The notes beneath the pieces were generated by a model. The model did no database searches. It saw nothing but the letters and a program-made list of their open reading frames with translations, and had not been told where the DNA came from. A program made the translations under genes and the position numbers. Below are positions 11,516 to 25,368 of a stretch of 64,000 nt of DNA, piece by piece (the stretch's first letter is position 1; each line of letters starts with the position of its first letter). The DNA comes from Eopsaltria australis (lineage: Eukaryota > Chordata > Aves > Passeriformes > Petroicidae): contig JAVTVJ010000142.1 of assembly GCA_034509425.1 (NCBI GenBank), forward strand, positions 428,501 through 492,500, read 5' to 3'.

Positions 11516-13907
11516 TCAACTAATCAAACAAAAAACCCACCTACACCCAAAAAATACCCCAATATACTTGATTGTTTAAAATTTCAGTTTTGTTTTGTTT
11601 GTTGATCCAATTAACACTGAAAGGAATTTAAAATTTGGAGTTTCACACAAAATGAAAACATGAAATTGTGACCAGCTCTGATCAAATATGTGTTTGGATG
11701 TTGAATCACTTCTGCACTATCACTTGAGTTCCAGTTTTGAAAACTGACCAGCCTCTGTGCAGAAGTGGGTGATTCACTATAATCTTCATAAAATTCAAGC
11801 TATTGGAATTGTCCTGAATGCTCTGCTTTCCTGTCCTGGTAAAAGATGTGGTATCACTCTCGTTTTTTTCCTTGTCCAGACCGTCCATGTTTCAGGCACC
11901 TGCTAGTTTTACTCAGAGCTAAGAAATGCTAAGAAATTTTCACAGGCTCAGTTCTTTATCTCATTTGATCTCTAATGTACTATGAACTAATCTTGTTCCT
12001 GCATACACAGATACTTCAGTGATGGGACAGTTGTCCTGGATTGCTCCCTGCTCCTGCAGTGTTCACCCACTGGCGCTCTGTCAGTCTGAGCTGCGTAATG
12101 AGATGAGACACTGGGGACAGCTGCTGCTCCTGACTCATCTTGGTGCTCAGTACCTTCTTGTAACTCTGAACTGAAACAACCATTATAAATTGGAAACAAA
12201 TACTGAGCAAGCACAACAGGTATAATATTATACATTTTATCTATTGAAACACAGATATCAGTGGAATTACACATGCATACTTTGTGTGGTGGTAAATTTA
12301 TATCAAGCTGATTCTAAAGAGAATCTCTTACTGTGATCACAAGTGTGTTTAGTTTTGTCAGTATGATGCCTGATATTTTATATAAATATAAGGTAAAGCC
12401 TATTTTGTAAATTATTACCTTAAACCATGTTTTTGATACTATTCCATTGTATGGAACTCTGAGTGAATACATACCCATGCTTTCTTTCTATGTAAATGTG
12501 CAAAAAGCCTTCCAATTTAAACAACACAAAGGGTTTGTCCTGCAAATTTAAAGTTATTCTATTTGCATTTATTTTATTACATTTAGAAATTATGCCTTAC
12601 AGAGTTCCAAAATGAATACAGTGGAATAAAGGGCCAATTCAAGTTATTGTTATTGCTAATCTCCTCTACTATGGAGGAGGAGGAGGTGTGGAGAAGGTAA
12701 TCCCTTTCATGTTTCTGAATTCTGCCAGCAAAGGAGAGTACTAGAGTAAAGCACATTTCACCCAAGCTAATGATGGTTTGGGTCAAGAGTATTTATCTTG
12801 ATTCTCCTAGACCTTAGAGAAAGATGGTAAATTTATGTACATAGAAATTTGTCCTAAAAATTGCTACCCAAACTTATGTGTAAAGGATTGCATGGCTGCA
12901 AGTAATTGGGACCTGGAAGGCAATAGGTATAGACTGGGGAGACCATTAGATCAGAGGTGCATAACATGCCATGAGCACAGTGTGAGGAGATGCCCAGTAA
13001 CGTGTAGCAGTAAGCTAAAAATGTACCTCAGTGGTTTAGCTTTAATTTATGAATGTAACAACAGCTCTGTGTTTCTTCTGGCAAGATCTTGTAAATGAGC
13101 TATAAATACATCTGCTTTGATAAAATATTTTCCCAGTTGGCACCTGTCTCCACCTTAGGCTACTTTTCTCCTTTAAGAAGCAAGAAAGGCAACTGTGTTT
13201 GTGACTGTTCTCACACTGATGCCTGCAGAGCCAAGCTCTCTTCCTCAAGTAAACCAGAAAAACCTTAGTGGGAATCTTCTCCCACCTCTGCCTTCTGCCT
13301 CAGTTTGCTGTTGATAGGGACTACTTCTCAGCTTGGAAACTTTGCTGAATGAGTTTTGCAGCTTTATGCAGTCTAGATTTGGCCACATTCAACACACAGC
13401 TGAAGGGAAAGACATAAGCTTCACTTGCATTTGGGAGAGCAACGTGAGCCTCTGAGAGATTAACATGAAAAAGAATGAATGTGCTCATAGGCAGAAATCT
13501 GTAATTCGCCTAAAGTGTCAAACTGCCACTGCCTGACTCAGGGCTGGCCATGTACATCAAGGTCTCTCCTAAGCCACACAACCCTGTGGCATCAGGTAGG
13601 AGATATATGCAGATTTTCAGGCTATGGTTTTAGATTTTCATGTTTACATGCTGTTGTATTCACAAAAGTTTTAGTTTTGGTTTGACTAGGGGCTTTCCTT
13701 TCAGATTTACCTCTATGCTGTATGGGTACCAGTATCTTTCCAAATCAGCAATCTTGGACACAAGGAACAATTAGTCATAACAATCTTTTGGGTAATTCTG
13801 AGAAAAGACTTGAATGTGTTCATATTGTTTTCATTAAATATTTTGTACTATCACCATTTCAGATATTCTTGTAAAATCTGCTTGAAATAGGGAAGTCACT
13901 CACCAAA

Positions 13908-13944
13908 TAGAACAAGAAAGACTGTACTTTCTTGTCTTGTTCTA
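13908..13944. repeat. Imperfect inverted repeat
   Basis: The left arm TAGAACAAGAAAG matches the reverse complement of the right arm, which carries five extra bases (ACAAG duplicated). Function unknown. Confidence 0.6.
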
Positions 13945-14275
13945 GCTTGAAGCCAGATTTGGGAATCTTGAATGTATTAATGACTGAGATGCTTGAAGAC
14001 AGATTTAATTAGCTATTTAACTAGTGTGTTTAGGAAAGGCAATCAGAAATAAAGCACTAATTTGTAATATTATTTCTGTGGGTACATGCTCAGAGTGAAG
14101 ATTTTGGTTTGTTTTCTATCTGAAGAAAAAATCAAGCCATCTCCAAATTAATGTTAAGGACTTGTTCAGCAAATATGAGACTGAAGATATAGTGCCACCA
14201 TTTTGCTATGTCCTATGTGGTTTCCTTATTTGAATTTGTTCTTTTGCTTAAGTTGACTGTGTGTTTAAAATTTCA

Positions 14276-14301
14276 GCTGGCAAGCTGTCACGCTTGCCAG
14301 C
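14276..14301. repeat. Perfect 10-bp stem hairpin
   Basis: GCTGGCAAGC and GCTTGCCAGC flank a 6-nt loop (TGTCAC). The stem is GC-rich within AT-rich DNA. Confidence 0.7.
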
Positions 14302-17300
14302 AGTATTATAACTGTGAATATCATGACATCCATATATTTAAATTTTCAACCAAAATATTTATTTAGCAACTTCAGTGATGAAATAAATTTATGAAAAAAC
14401 TGCACTTCTTCATATACACTGTGAAAAAAAAATGTTGGCATAGTTCAAATCAACATATATTTGCATTGACTATAAGATGTTTTGTTAAACTAAAAGCTCA
14501 ACTCATTTTGTGGCAGAGACTTTCTTTGAGATATCTCCACAAGAAGAAATTTACTTAGAATATCTTACAGCCTTCCACTCTGATATGATTTCATATAGTC
14601 TAAGTGGATTTTAACAGAATTTTCTGAAGCATAAGCATAGTTGAATAATAAAAAAGCCATCTATACAAAAGCATTTGTTAAATGCCTTTTAAAAAATTAA
14701 CAAATGCGTGAACAGAAATACACACTGAACATTCCCTGGAAAACACATTGAGCAATGATAGCAAAGACAAAACTAAGGAAACTGGAGGATTTGAGGAAGT
14801 GCTTGTATAATGAATATAAGCAGAATTTTTTGCACAGAGGTTTTGGACACGCTTTCCTCCCTGTTTGATTGTTTTCTGTTTGTTTGGTATGCCTGTACCA
14901 AAATCACAGAATCACTAATTTTTAATATCTCCAGGTGCGCCATGTCTCTTCTCCAAAAGTTTTCACTAATCAAAACACGGCGTGCACATGCATTAGTGCC
15001 TATCTTTAGTTTCCCTCATGTTTTGCCTCATGTTTTTTGTAGCTGAGTTCAGAAGAAACTTACTGTGTTCACTAAAATGTATCTGCCAAACCACGGCTGA
15101 GGCTGGAAGCTGCATCTGCAGCTCTTCAGAATAGGTGACACACAAGGGTCTTACCAGGGCAGCCAACAATGTTTCTTGGGATGTGTAATCTCTGGCTGAT
15201 GCTCATGGCTTCTACACACTTCTGTCCTTGCCCAGCAATTCCAGACAGCCCAGACACCACTTGGGATTCCATGAGCCAGAACAATGATATTTCCTGCCAT
15301 GGCTGCAGGTTTACAGGTGTGAGTGTTGGGCAATATCAGGCTTAGGAGCACCTCAGTTCCTGAGAGACATTTGCTGTCTACAGGAGTTCCTCCATTCCTT
15401 GCAGCCCCCCTGAGGCATGAGCCACTCACTGAGCCCAAATCTGTCACTGTGTTTTGGATATAGTGTAGTTGGTTGTGTTCAGGTGACTTGGTTTCCTGCT
15501 TTGAGCGTGCCTGCTGAGGAAAATCTGATCATTTAAAAATCCATAAAGCTGTGGCTGTCAAGGTAAGGAAGGCTGTTTTCCATGTATTTTTCTGCTTTTA
15601 CTCATAACTGATACATTTTTACGGTATGACATCATAAAGCAATAAAAATTCTGCTTGTTAATCCACACCTTCCTATCTTTGAGCCCTCTGTTGGTCCATT
15701 TTCATTGACAGGGTTGATGAAAGCAGCATTAGCATGTTAGTAAGATCATGTGATTGTGTTAATACAATGAGTGTGATCGCTATGAAATTAGTCCATGAGC
15801 AACACTCTCTGGGTAAAGCTATACTGTTCAAGAAAACATTCTTTCTTCTCATACTTTAAATGCATTGTAAGCATAACTTGTCTGAAGAAATGAAACTGTA
15901 TGTTGCCCACACACACAGAGATACTCTTATTTTTCATGTCATTGTTTACTTTGCCATGATTTTAGAGGTGCCTCCTGTGTGTTGTTCATGTATTTCATTA
16001 CCATCTGAATTAGAGCAATCTGTTTAACTCAATAATACTGTACCACACCCAGTGATCTCTCATTAGGCTGACTAATACTGCTTTTTACTACCCCCACTTT
16101 CGCTTCTCTTTCTCTCGATGTTTAACCCCTGTATCATCCTGCATATATAACTAGTTAACAACAGTCATCTGATAAACAAGAGTGTGCAGAGTTCTTGGGT
16201 TCTAATTTTAAAAGAATGTCCTGAGTAGTTTGTATTTTTACCATGAAATCTCAATTATGAATTATAAAAAATGAAACATTGAGAAATGTCTCAGTATTTT
16301 AGATGATTTGTTTTTCCATTGCATCTTTTTCTAGGTTTACATAGTTGTTGGACCTCTCACAGGACCATCAGAAAACAGCAGGTTGTGTTTGCAGTTGTGT
16401 GGTGTTATCATACTTATAAATACATCTGCAATTTTCCAGTCTGCTGAAAGAATGAGCAAGGCAGAAATAAAATACTCTGACAGCTCACAACACATCTCAA
16501 TCATTGGGGAGATAGCTGTTAATAGTCTTGGTGGATAATAGGCTTGATGGATCTGTTAAATAAAGCACATAGTCTCAAAGCTGATCACAGGGAGTAGGTG
16601 ATAATGAAAAGAACCGGCAGACATGCAAACTCAATTAACCTGCTACTAGTTGTGGACAACCTATTCCTCATTAAGCCAGAAAATAAGCAATGTTGTCAGC
16701 CTGAGATGCTCTGCAGCATTATGGACTAGCCATAGTCTGATTCTTGGGATTTTATTAATGTATTAAGTTCCAAATGTATTATCTTCCAAACATTAATTTT
16801 ATTCTTTGTCTATAGCCATATTTGATCATACATTCATTCAAGGAACTTTGAAACTTATCTCTGTAGAGCTGTGTTAAAAATTTGCATCTAAGTCACTCTT
16901 GCCTAGAATGCCACTCATTAAAGTGAATCTGGTATTTTCCTTTCTTCCTCAGGAAGAAACCCTAGAAGGCATGTATGACTTGGTATTTTTTAAATTAGAC
17001 TGTTGCTAAATAGAGGAAACAGATCTTTCTTGGCTGGAAACTTCTTTCACTCCCTTCCTCAAAAAAAAATATTCAAACAAAAGAGTTCTATCTGTATATC
17101 TCTATATGCACTTGCAGTCAAAATTAACCCTTCTTTTCCACATCAGTGGGTTCAGATGGCAGACAGCAAATGCTTAGTGTGGAGATTATTTTGCCTCATT
17201 GTGCTGGTGTTTCTTGGCTGGCCCACAGGCATAGCCTTGAGTGCCCTCTGTGGATTCCTTTCTCCTCTCTCAGCTTTAACAGGAGCTGATGAATTCAGCG

Positions 17301-17649
17301 AAGTATGGCTGAAGGGCGCGTGTCTGGGGAGGCAGCACACTCACAATGCATGCAATGGCAAACTCCTGTGCTAGGCAGTGGAGACAGCTCTGCATCACAC
17401 AAGCTTGCAACTGTAGGCTCTTGGATTTCATAGTTTACTCTGTTAATCCTTTTTCTTCAAGGTCTAAACAACCTTTTCTTAGTTTTTAACTGTGTGGATT
17501 TTTCTTGAGCATGTCATGGGAACCTTAACAATACAGAGGTTTGTCTCCTAAAATATACAATGGAAGCTATTGTACTGAAAATGAGTGATGATACCTTGTA
17601 CTTAGAGAAGGTAGCTTACTTGGAAAAGGTAGATATATGTGCATTTCTC

Positions 17650-17675
17650 AGGTTTTGAACTCAGTGTCAAAACCT
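17650..17675. repeat. Perfect 9-bp inverted repeat
   Basis: AGGTTTTGA and TCAAAACCT are separated by 8 nt. Function unknown. Confidence 0.65.
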
Positions 17676-20263
17676 AATTAGTCAGAAAATATTGAAAACA
17701 GGAGGATAGGGCAGCCAAGGTTATATTGAGGAGACAGACTTGAATGAGATGTTATTGAAAGACTTAGAGGAAAACAATGCACCCAAGAATGATAATTATT
17801 TCCATGTTTGTGGAAACCTGTTACTCCTGTGACACTAATGTTGGTGAAAGTAGAGACTTAAGCCTCGCTGGGGAAAAAGCGTTATGGTGACAAATGATGT
17901 CTCTTCTGAATTTCAGCTTCCTTTTAAAGATCTCCCTGAAACCTTTGTGCAAAGACAATTCAGTGAAAGTATACCATGCTTGCAAAGTCAAGAACCCAAA
18001 GTCAGGAATGTTTCTCTTATAGTTACTGATTAAATAGAAGTTAAATGACAGCATGTATTTTCTTCAGCAGGGGTTTTGGTATCACTCTGAGTACTACAGG
18101 GACATGCTCTGAGTGTGACACTTTGGACTTTAATTTTAATCAAAAAGAGCTTTTCATATGTGGAGATTGATGTATCATCTTATTCTGCAGGACCCTTGGA
18201 AAACTCTGAGGTGAAGAAGGGTGTAGCAATATGCCTGAGGAAACCAGAGTCCAACTTCTCCAGCCTACAGCTTAGAGAACCATCTCCAAGGCTGGTTTAC
18301 AGTATTTATATAATGCAGTTACTTGTTAAGTACTGAAAGGGAAGAATAGATAGAGAAATAACCCCCAAATATCTCTCATTACCTCTTTTTGAGGATGCAC
18401 CTAATCATTAGGGTACAGTGAGAGGTTCAATCCTGTGAATGATAAGCTATCCATAATTACTCCTCTGTGAGCTTCTGCCTAGAACTGCCTTGAACTTGGT
18501 TCTGAGAGGTAGTGATATGTATTTCTACTGAGCAGGAACACAAAAGGATTACATATGCTGTTTATGTATAAGCTATTGCAATTAAAAAGCCATTGGAAAA
18601 TAAAGCTGGCCATAACTGATGCATTTTTGAGCCTTTAGAAAGTGGTTTCAGGCTGCGAATCCAAACTGGCAAAAAAGAGAATCTAAGCTTTAAAGATGAA
18701 TGATATTTCAGAAATACCCTTGTCCTCATTTAGCCTCAACCTTTAAGCATCATCTTATGCTGAATTGGGTGGTGATACACAGGAGAAATTTAATATTTTA
18801 GAGGATAGGATCACAGAAAACACAACACTGACTGAGGTGATTCACTGGGAGTTTTTTTGCTGATTCTGTTCTCTGAAACATTTAACTTCCCCTGTGTATT
18901 AACATGGCAGCTGTGAATTCTGCTAGGGCAGAGCAGACAGCTAAAACTTAGACATTAAACATTCATCTAACATTGATGTTAATATGTCAGGTGTTATAGA
19001 TTGGGCACAGTGTATGTTCTTGATATTAAGAATAAGAGAAATAAATGCACCCAAACTCAAACCCTAAACCTAGTATGTGGTTCATGTGATGGACTCCCTG
19101 CAGGTCAGCTTCTAAATGCTGGAATGAAAGCACATTTTTTGTTTAACTTATTTAGCACAGACAAAATGACTCAGATATTTTCTCTTTCCCCCCTTTTTTG
19201 TAGCTCCACAATAATCAAACAGAATTGAGAAAAACTTATGAAAAATCAGATTATTTGTTGAAAGCTGACTTTGAAGTATCTGTACGTGGTTACTTTCTGT
19301 TCTGCATAGAAACACACTTTCTAAAAATCAATGTTGTAATTAGATTTCCTCCTCAGTCATAAATGTTGATGTGACTTCCAACAGTGATTGAACTGGCTGG
19401 TAAAATGGAGCCTCCAATGTGCAAACATCTTGAGGTTACTGCTCAAGCCTAGCAGGAGCATTCTGGGACTGCTGGAGCATTAGCTGGTTGGCTTTTCATG
19501 TCACTTCTGTCACACACCCAGTTGCACATCCACAGGGTACCAACGTGTCAAGGCTGTGTCTGTGGCAGAGTCCCAGGAGGGTTTGTGAGAAGTACACTGG
19601 GAATTAGAATATTGACTGATGTCTATGAGCACCTCTTCAATTTGCTCTTCCCTCCCTGTCTCTCTCAAATTAAAAAATAGTAGATCATTGCTCAAAAACT
19701 TTTGGATTGCGACGAGTTTTTAGCTCACCAGTCAAGACAGATGTGAATGTCCGTCAGAATAGCCTCCAATCTTTTCCCTTTCCTTTCATTCTTAATGTGC
19801 TACTCATCTTCATTCTTTTTGACTCTTTCCTCTATTTTGTGCTATTTTTGCTGAGTTTTTGTTTAGTTCATCATAGTTTGCATCCCCCTTTTTTTTTCTG
19901 TAAGATTTTTGATATTTTTAAATTTGGCACTTTATAAATAGATTTTATTTTCCTTCATGATGTTTTCTACCTTCTCCATTACACACTTTACTTTGCTGAA
20001 ATCCCTTTTATATTTAAAAAGCTACTTTCATGCTTGACATAACAGTTGTAGAATTCCTTGTGCTGAGTATGTCTTAAGGGGTTGTTGCATTTTGTTCTGT
20101 GTTGTTGTGTTTTGGCTTTTTGTTGTGTTGTGTTCTGGATCACAGTCTGTTAAACCTTATGTTATTAAGTTTACTTGTTCAACCATCCTTGATCAGATTT
20201 TGGATGGTATCCTACAGTTTATTATTTCCTTGTTGGAATGAGCCTCCAGCATTAAGTGCTCTA

Positions 20264-20640
20264 GGCTGGTGGTCTCCAAACTTTTTTTGATTGCACACCT
20301 CTGACTAAAAATTTTGGAATGGCATATCCAATCTATGTATATTCATTAATGTATAACTTAGGTATCAGCACTACTGTAATAACACATTCTGTACACTATG
20401 AAACATATAAAAAGACAAAATTAGAAAGTGAATGAGATAAAGATGAAACAAACACAAGTTAAAAAATATTTTTTTATCTTAATCTGTTAATGTCGCAAAG
20501 AATATTTCCCTCCTGCATGCCAGTGGATTGTCTTGTGCCTCCCCTTGGGTCCTTGCATCCCACTTGGACCTCACAGTTCTGGATTTTCCTAAAACAAGCA
20601 TTGGTAGCCCAAAGGGCACCTTCTCCAAAGAGCACCTGAG
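20264..20640. mobile_element. Possible degraded hAT-like DNA transposon
   Basis: The left end GTGGTCTCCAAACTTTTTTT followed by a GCACACCTCTGAC-like block resembles the CAGNGGTTCTCAAACTTTTT-type ends of hAT/Charlie elements. The right part has CCCCTTGGGTCCTTGC-like C-rich words as in such elements, but no clean right terminal repeat or 8-bp target duplication is visible. The family is a guess. Confidence 0.33.
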
Positions 20641-22000
20641 TTCATTAGTGTTTTTACTTTGTTGTTGTTTTTTCCATAATTGATAAATGAGGTGTATTTT
20701 GTTACAGTTCCAGAATAGTTATAACAGCAGTAGAGTTAGCCAAAACAAAAAACAAAGGGATTTATTCTGAATGATGGCAGATACTTTAGGATGTGTAGCA
20801 CTGCTGCTCTTCTTTACCAATATTCTTCTATTCTTTAATGACAGAAAGACAGAAAAAAACCCAACTAGAATCTCCCACAATGTATCTAAATGCCATTACT
20901 AAACAAGAATTATTTTTGTAATTCTTCAGCTTCTTGTAAGAGTAGTGATGCATGACAATTAAATAATTGATGGTTTCTCAGGTATAATTATTCTACATAC
21001 AATAATTTAAATGCATTTTTATTGCAAATAAAAGTCCATTCAAAAGCAATAACCTCATGTTTAACCTTACTGAAATATTATTTTAGACATATTTACTCTG
21101 CATTTACCTTTTGTAACATTCTTTTCCCTAACTCAGATTTCTAAGATACTATGTAGAAACAGGGTAATTTCTTCAGTTTTCCTTTTAGAGTTCACCTATC
21201 TCACATTATTTTTTCATGCTAGGTAATTAATCTCTCATGATATCATATTGGTTGTTTTGGCAGCAGTGACATTTTTTATATCCAACTACATTCTCCCAAC
21301 AGTCCCAGACGCAGGAGATTAACCAAGAACATATGCTAAGCTGTGATTTTCAAACCCCTTGTGTTTCTGTGCTCAAGATTTTATTTTTTCTTTTCATTTG
21401 AATACTGCAGATATAATTTTCCTAAAGGTAAGGCCTCCAGTATTTAATTTCCTTTTTATTAATAATTGAACTCAGAAGCTTACTGCTCTTTGGCTTCAGG
21501 TGGGTATAAGTGCTGAAACCAGCAGTACTTTCTAGGGCTTTCAAGCAGATCAGCTTGGAAAATATGGCTGAGCAAAGGAGTTTCTTCATATTGACAACTA
21601 TTTGATTGTGTTAAAGTCATCAGAAAAACTGCATGCCCCAACACACAAGTAGGAATGGAGAATAATTAGAAAATCTGAGGACTATAGGATTGATGCTTAA
21701 AACACTGGAGTTGTAATTCTAAGAATAATTTTTCTTTTTCAGATTGATCAACTATTTCCTGTTTATCAGTAAGTCATTTAACTTCATTGCCCTATGTATA
21801 AAAGCCTCACAGGAATTTTGGGAGTTTAAAATTCGTTAAGAAGTATAAACATCTTAGTCATATCAAACTGGAAGACCTCTGAAGATCTAGAAAACGACTG
21901 ACTTCAGGACAGAGGCAGGTTGTTAAGTAGCCCAAGCCTGTAATTACAGTGTATATTCTATCTTTTTCTCTTAATATTCAGGCTTTGAAACCTCATTTAC

Positions 22001-22031
22001 TTTATATGCTTCTTAGTTTATATGCTTCTAG
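22001..22031. repeat. Tandem duplication, 16-bp unit
   Basis: TTTATATGCTTCTTAG is followed directly by TTTATATGCTTCTAG (one base shorter). Confidence 0.8.
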
Positions 22032-24697
22032 GCCAACCGTTCAAATTTTCAGAATATATTTAGACACGATATTTTCAGTATTCATTTTATGATTTATTTA
22101 ATCTTGAATTTATTTTATGTGTGTATGGAAATGCTTCTTCCTGGTGTTATAGAAACTGACTCAGCAAAATAATATGTCAGTCACTTAGTTCAATATGAAT
22201 AGTCCAGTTTGTGCTGGGGTTTGAACTCCTACATTATCCTTTGAAGGTGACAACCTCAATTAACAGTTTTGTAGGGTACACAATGATTCATAATTAATGG
22301 ACAGGGTAAATATGCTAGTTATAGTTCTACCAAATATTTCTTTATTCTTGGGCATTTTTGCCTTCGATTTAGCTATAAATAATTGTTGTGTCCTTCTTAA
22401 TTTGACAGGAAAGCAATATACATAGACAGCTCTTCTTGGGCTTATTCCAAAGCCTATAAATTCAATGAGAGTGTACTAAGAATTTTGGCGCAGTTTTTAT
22501 GAATTCCTTAAGCTTTCATCTAAAGGTTTTCTCTCAAACATATCATGTTTCTGAATTTGCTGTCATTAGTTCCCATTTTTCTTGCACTTGAGTACTTAGA
22601 GCCTGCATTCTGAGTGAAATATTTAATTCTTACAGCAGCCATTTAGATGATTTTCATCTGAGTTGTCATTGGGTCCTCACTGGGAATCAGCTTGACCATG
22701 ATCAGCAGAAAAAGGAAACAGTGCACATGAGTCTTACAGAAGATGAAGTAATTCTTTTCCGTTTCCAAAAGATTTGACAAAATTTACCTTTCAGAAGAGA
22801 TTCTACATTTAAAGTCTTTACCTTTGAAATGGTATATTTTTTGAAAGCATCATAGATTTTAACTGTTACATTCAAAAAAGTGTGTGGGGTGTGCTAAATG
22901 TAGTATTTGAAATTTTCTTCATATCAAGCTGTGTCATGAAGATAACCCAATACAAGACATTTTACGCTGGGGAACAACTGCTTATCACAAGAGCCATTTC
23001 TCTGAGGGCAACCTCATGGCCTGGTAGTTTTGATACCATTTTGCAAAGTAGGAAAACATTTAGATTTTCCTTTTGGTGACTGCCTTCGGTTGTACTATGT
23101 GTATTATTTTAGAAAATATTTTATGGGGAAATAATTGCTTTATGAACCATTGAATTGACCTTTCTTTTTCTCCCTGAACATCTACTATGCTTAAGGCAAC
23201 AGATTAAAACTGTATTTTCAGCAACATTTTCCCCAGTTGACTTAAATGATGAACTTTTGCCAGTGAGATTTTACTGATTCCATCTGGTACTTTCTCTGAT
23301 CTTGAATTACTGAGATTTTAGGTAGATTACTTGTTCCTTAAATATGCATTTAACCTTTCAATTTTGACCCTTTTTATGCAGAAGTTTTCCAGGGTTTTGC
23401 AGTGATTCAAACCCCCACCTGCAATGGATCATTGTTCGAAAGTGTAGAAGAGTCCCTGCTTGTCAATTCTTTACGGGATGAATGACAATCAATAGAAATT
23501 TTAGCTGTGCCTTAACAGTATTTTAAATGGAAAATTTTACTGCTGCTGTCTACAACTCTTACCTGTAGTACATGTTGGACAACTTTATACAAAATGCTAA
23601 CTGAAATTTGAATTTTAGACATCTTTGTAGCAAGCATAAATAATTACTAAGTTTGATGAGCCAGTAACACATCTTCCTATGTTAAGGATGGCAGTAGCTC
23701 AAATAAAGTATTCCAATACATTGGAAATCCAGCATTCTGTTCCACAATTAACTCATAAGTGCCCCATTTTCTGTCATGTTAATGGAATCTTGGTAAATGC
23801 TTAGTCTTGTATAAAATAGGGCCTTTTAACAAGAAAAATGAGGGAGACCCTGACATTTTCTTTTTCTGTTGTTAGGATTTTGAATAAATAAGTACTGGTA
23901 GAAAATACTTCCCACTGTTATTCTACAATACTATTTAGATAATTATTCAACCCTGGAAGTAATCCCCTTTTAGTCCACTGAAATTGTTTCCATCACCAAC
24001 CATTCTTTAATGACTTAAAATGTGTTTTTACTATTCTCATTTCACTCTGACATTTTGTTGTGATATTGGTTTTTTAGCCTGTAGGTACTTAATAAGAGTA
24101 GCTTAATAAATGCTCTCTGACGTCTTAAAAGTCTGTCAGTATTGTTATGATGTTACCCATACATTTTATTGGTAAAATGAAAAATATCAGTCTGCTATGG
24201 ATTCTTATTAGTTGTCTGAATGTATTATGGAAATTCTGGATTTCAGAAAATCTTATGTACTCATAGCTGAGTGCAATGGAGTGATTCTTATGCAGTGGCA
24301 GAATTGGTCTTCAGAAGCAGGATTCTTACATAAACTGCTAATTTCCAGTGTGAGTTCATCCTGCTGAAGCTTAGCTTCTCATCTGTAAAGCATCACTTCC
24401 TGTTCTCCTTAGTCTATGCAGATTAAGAAATACTGGTCCTCCTGCTTTGACACACAGTACAAGCAAATGCATGTAGAGAGGTTAAAAGAAAAGCAAGTAT
24501 CTGATGGTTTCCTCTTTTAAAGGTTAATTCTCTAGTGAGAATGCAATTAAAATAGACTGCTTAATTGCTGCTTTTGTTGCAATCATGAGACATCTGTCTC
24601 TGACTCTGAAAAACTAAAAGGTAACTGAGAAACAACCTGGAAACTCACACATTACTTTGCAGCAGCTGGTAGATTCAGATTTCTTTAAATTTAAAAA

Positions 24698-25368
24698 TAT
24701 TCTTCCTAATGTCTAATCTAAACCTACTCTCTTTTAGTCTGAAGCCATTTCCCTCTGTCCTGTCACTCCAGGCCCTTGTAAAAAGTTCCTCTCCATCTTT
24801 CTTGTATGCTGCTTTCAGGTACTGGAAGGCCACAATTAGGCCACCCCAAAGCCTTCCTTTTCCCAGGCTGAGCACTCCCAATTCTCTCAGCCTTTTCCTC
24901 ACAGGAGAGGTGCTCTGTCCCTCTGATCACCTTGGTGGCCCCTCCTCTGCACTCGCTCCAGCAGGTCCATGTCCTTCCTGTGCTGGCACCCCAGAGCTGA
25001 TGCAGCCCTGCAGGTGGGGTCTCAGCAGAGCAGAGCAGAGGGGCAGAATCCCCTCCCTCTCCCTGCTGCCCACGCTGCTCTGGATGCAGCCCAGGACACG
25101 TTTGGCTCTCTGGGCTAGGAGTGCCCATGGCTGGGTCATGTCCAGCCTCTCAGCCAGCAGCACCCCCGAGTCCTTCTGGGCAGGGCTTCTCTCCATCTGT
25201 TCATCCCCAGCCTGTGCTGATATCGGGGGTTGTTGTGAGCCACGTGCAGCACCAGCCCTTGGTTGTGTTAAACCTCATCAGATTCCCATGGGCACACTGC
25301 TTGAGCTTGTCTAGGTCCCTCTGGATGGCATCCTGTCCTTCAGGTGTGTCAACCACACCACTCAGCTG
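24698..25368 (-). mobile_element. CR1 LINE fragment, reverse orientation
   Basis: The reverse strand reads as the CR1 ORF2 end and adjoining region: GGTTTAGATTAGACATTAGG near the 24.7-kb end, the TTGTGGCCTTCCAGTACCTG block, and CCATCCAGAGGGACCTAGAC near the 25.3-kb end. The terminal ATTCTATGATTCTA repeat is missing, so the element is truncated at both ends. It is GC-rich compared with the flanks. The open frames of up to 201 codons inside it are chance or CR1-derived frames, not host genes. Confidence 0.88.

Larger units (their letters stand above)
5901..14270. other. AQR-ACTC1 intergenic region, left part: no gene seen
   Basis: AT-rich DNA. Open frames here are short (at most about 125 codons), lack recognisable domains and show no splice or family support. 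Small features are a 13-bp tandem duplication at 9956-9981, an A22 run at 11494-11515 and a hairpin at 13908-13944. A GC-richer patch near 6950-7260 is unassigned. Confidence 0.7.
14302..24697. other. AQR-ACTC1 intergenic region, middle part: no gene seen
   Basis: AT-rich with no supportable coding region. It contains a GC-richer unassigned block (15060-15450), a stretch that reads like conserved non-coding DNA (15560-16100, judged by eye only), an inverted repeat at 17650-17675, a possible DNA-transposon end at 20264-20640 and a 16-bp tandem duplication at 22001-22031. Confidence 0.65.

Noticed and set aside
12835..13098. Cys-containing 87-codon frame (MYIEICPKNCYP...)
   Set aside because: It looked like a small Cys-rich protein, but there is no signal peptide, no regular Cys spacing and no splice context.
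14895..14920. TCACAGAATCACT-like word resembling a CR1 tail
   Set aside because: Only about 15 nt match and the adjoining sequence does not continue as CR1.
24709..25314. 201-codon frame near 25 kb
   Set aside because: It lies within the reverse-oriented CR1 fragment; the frame is a chance antisense reading of the LINE.
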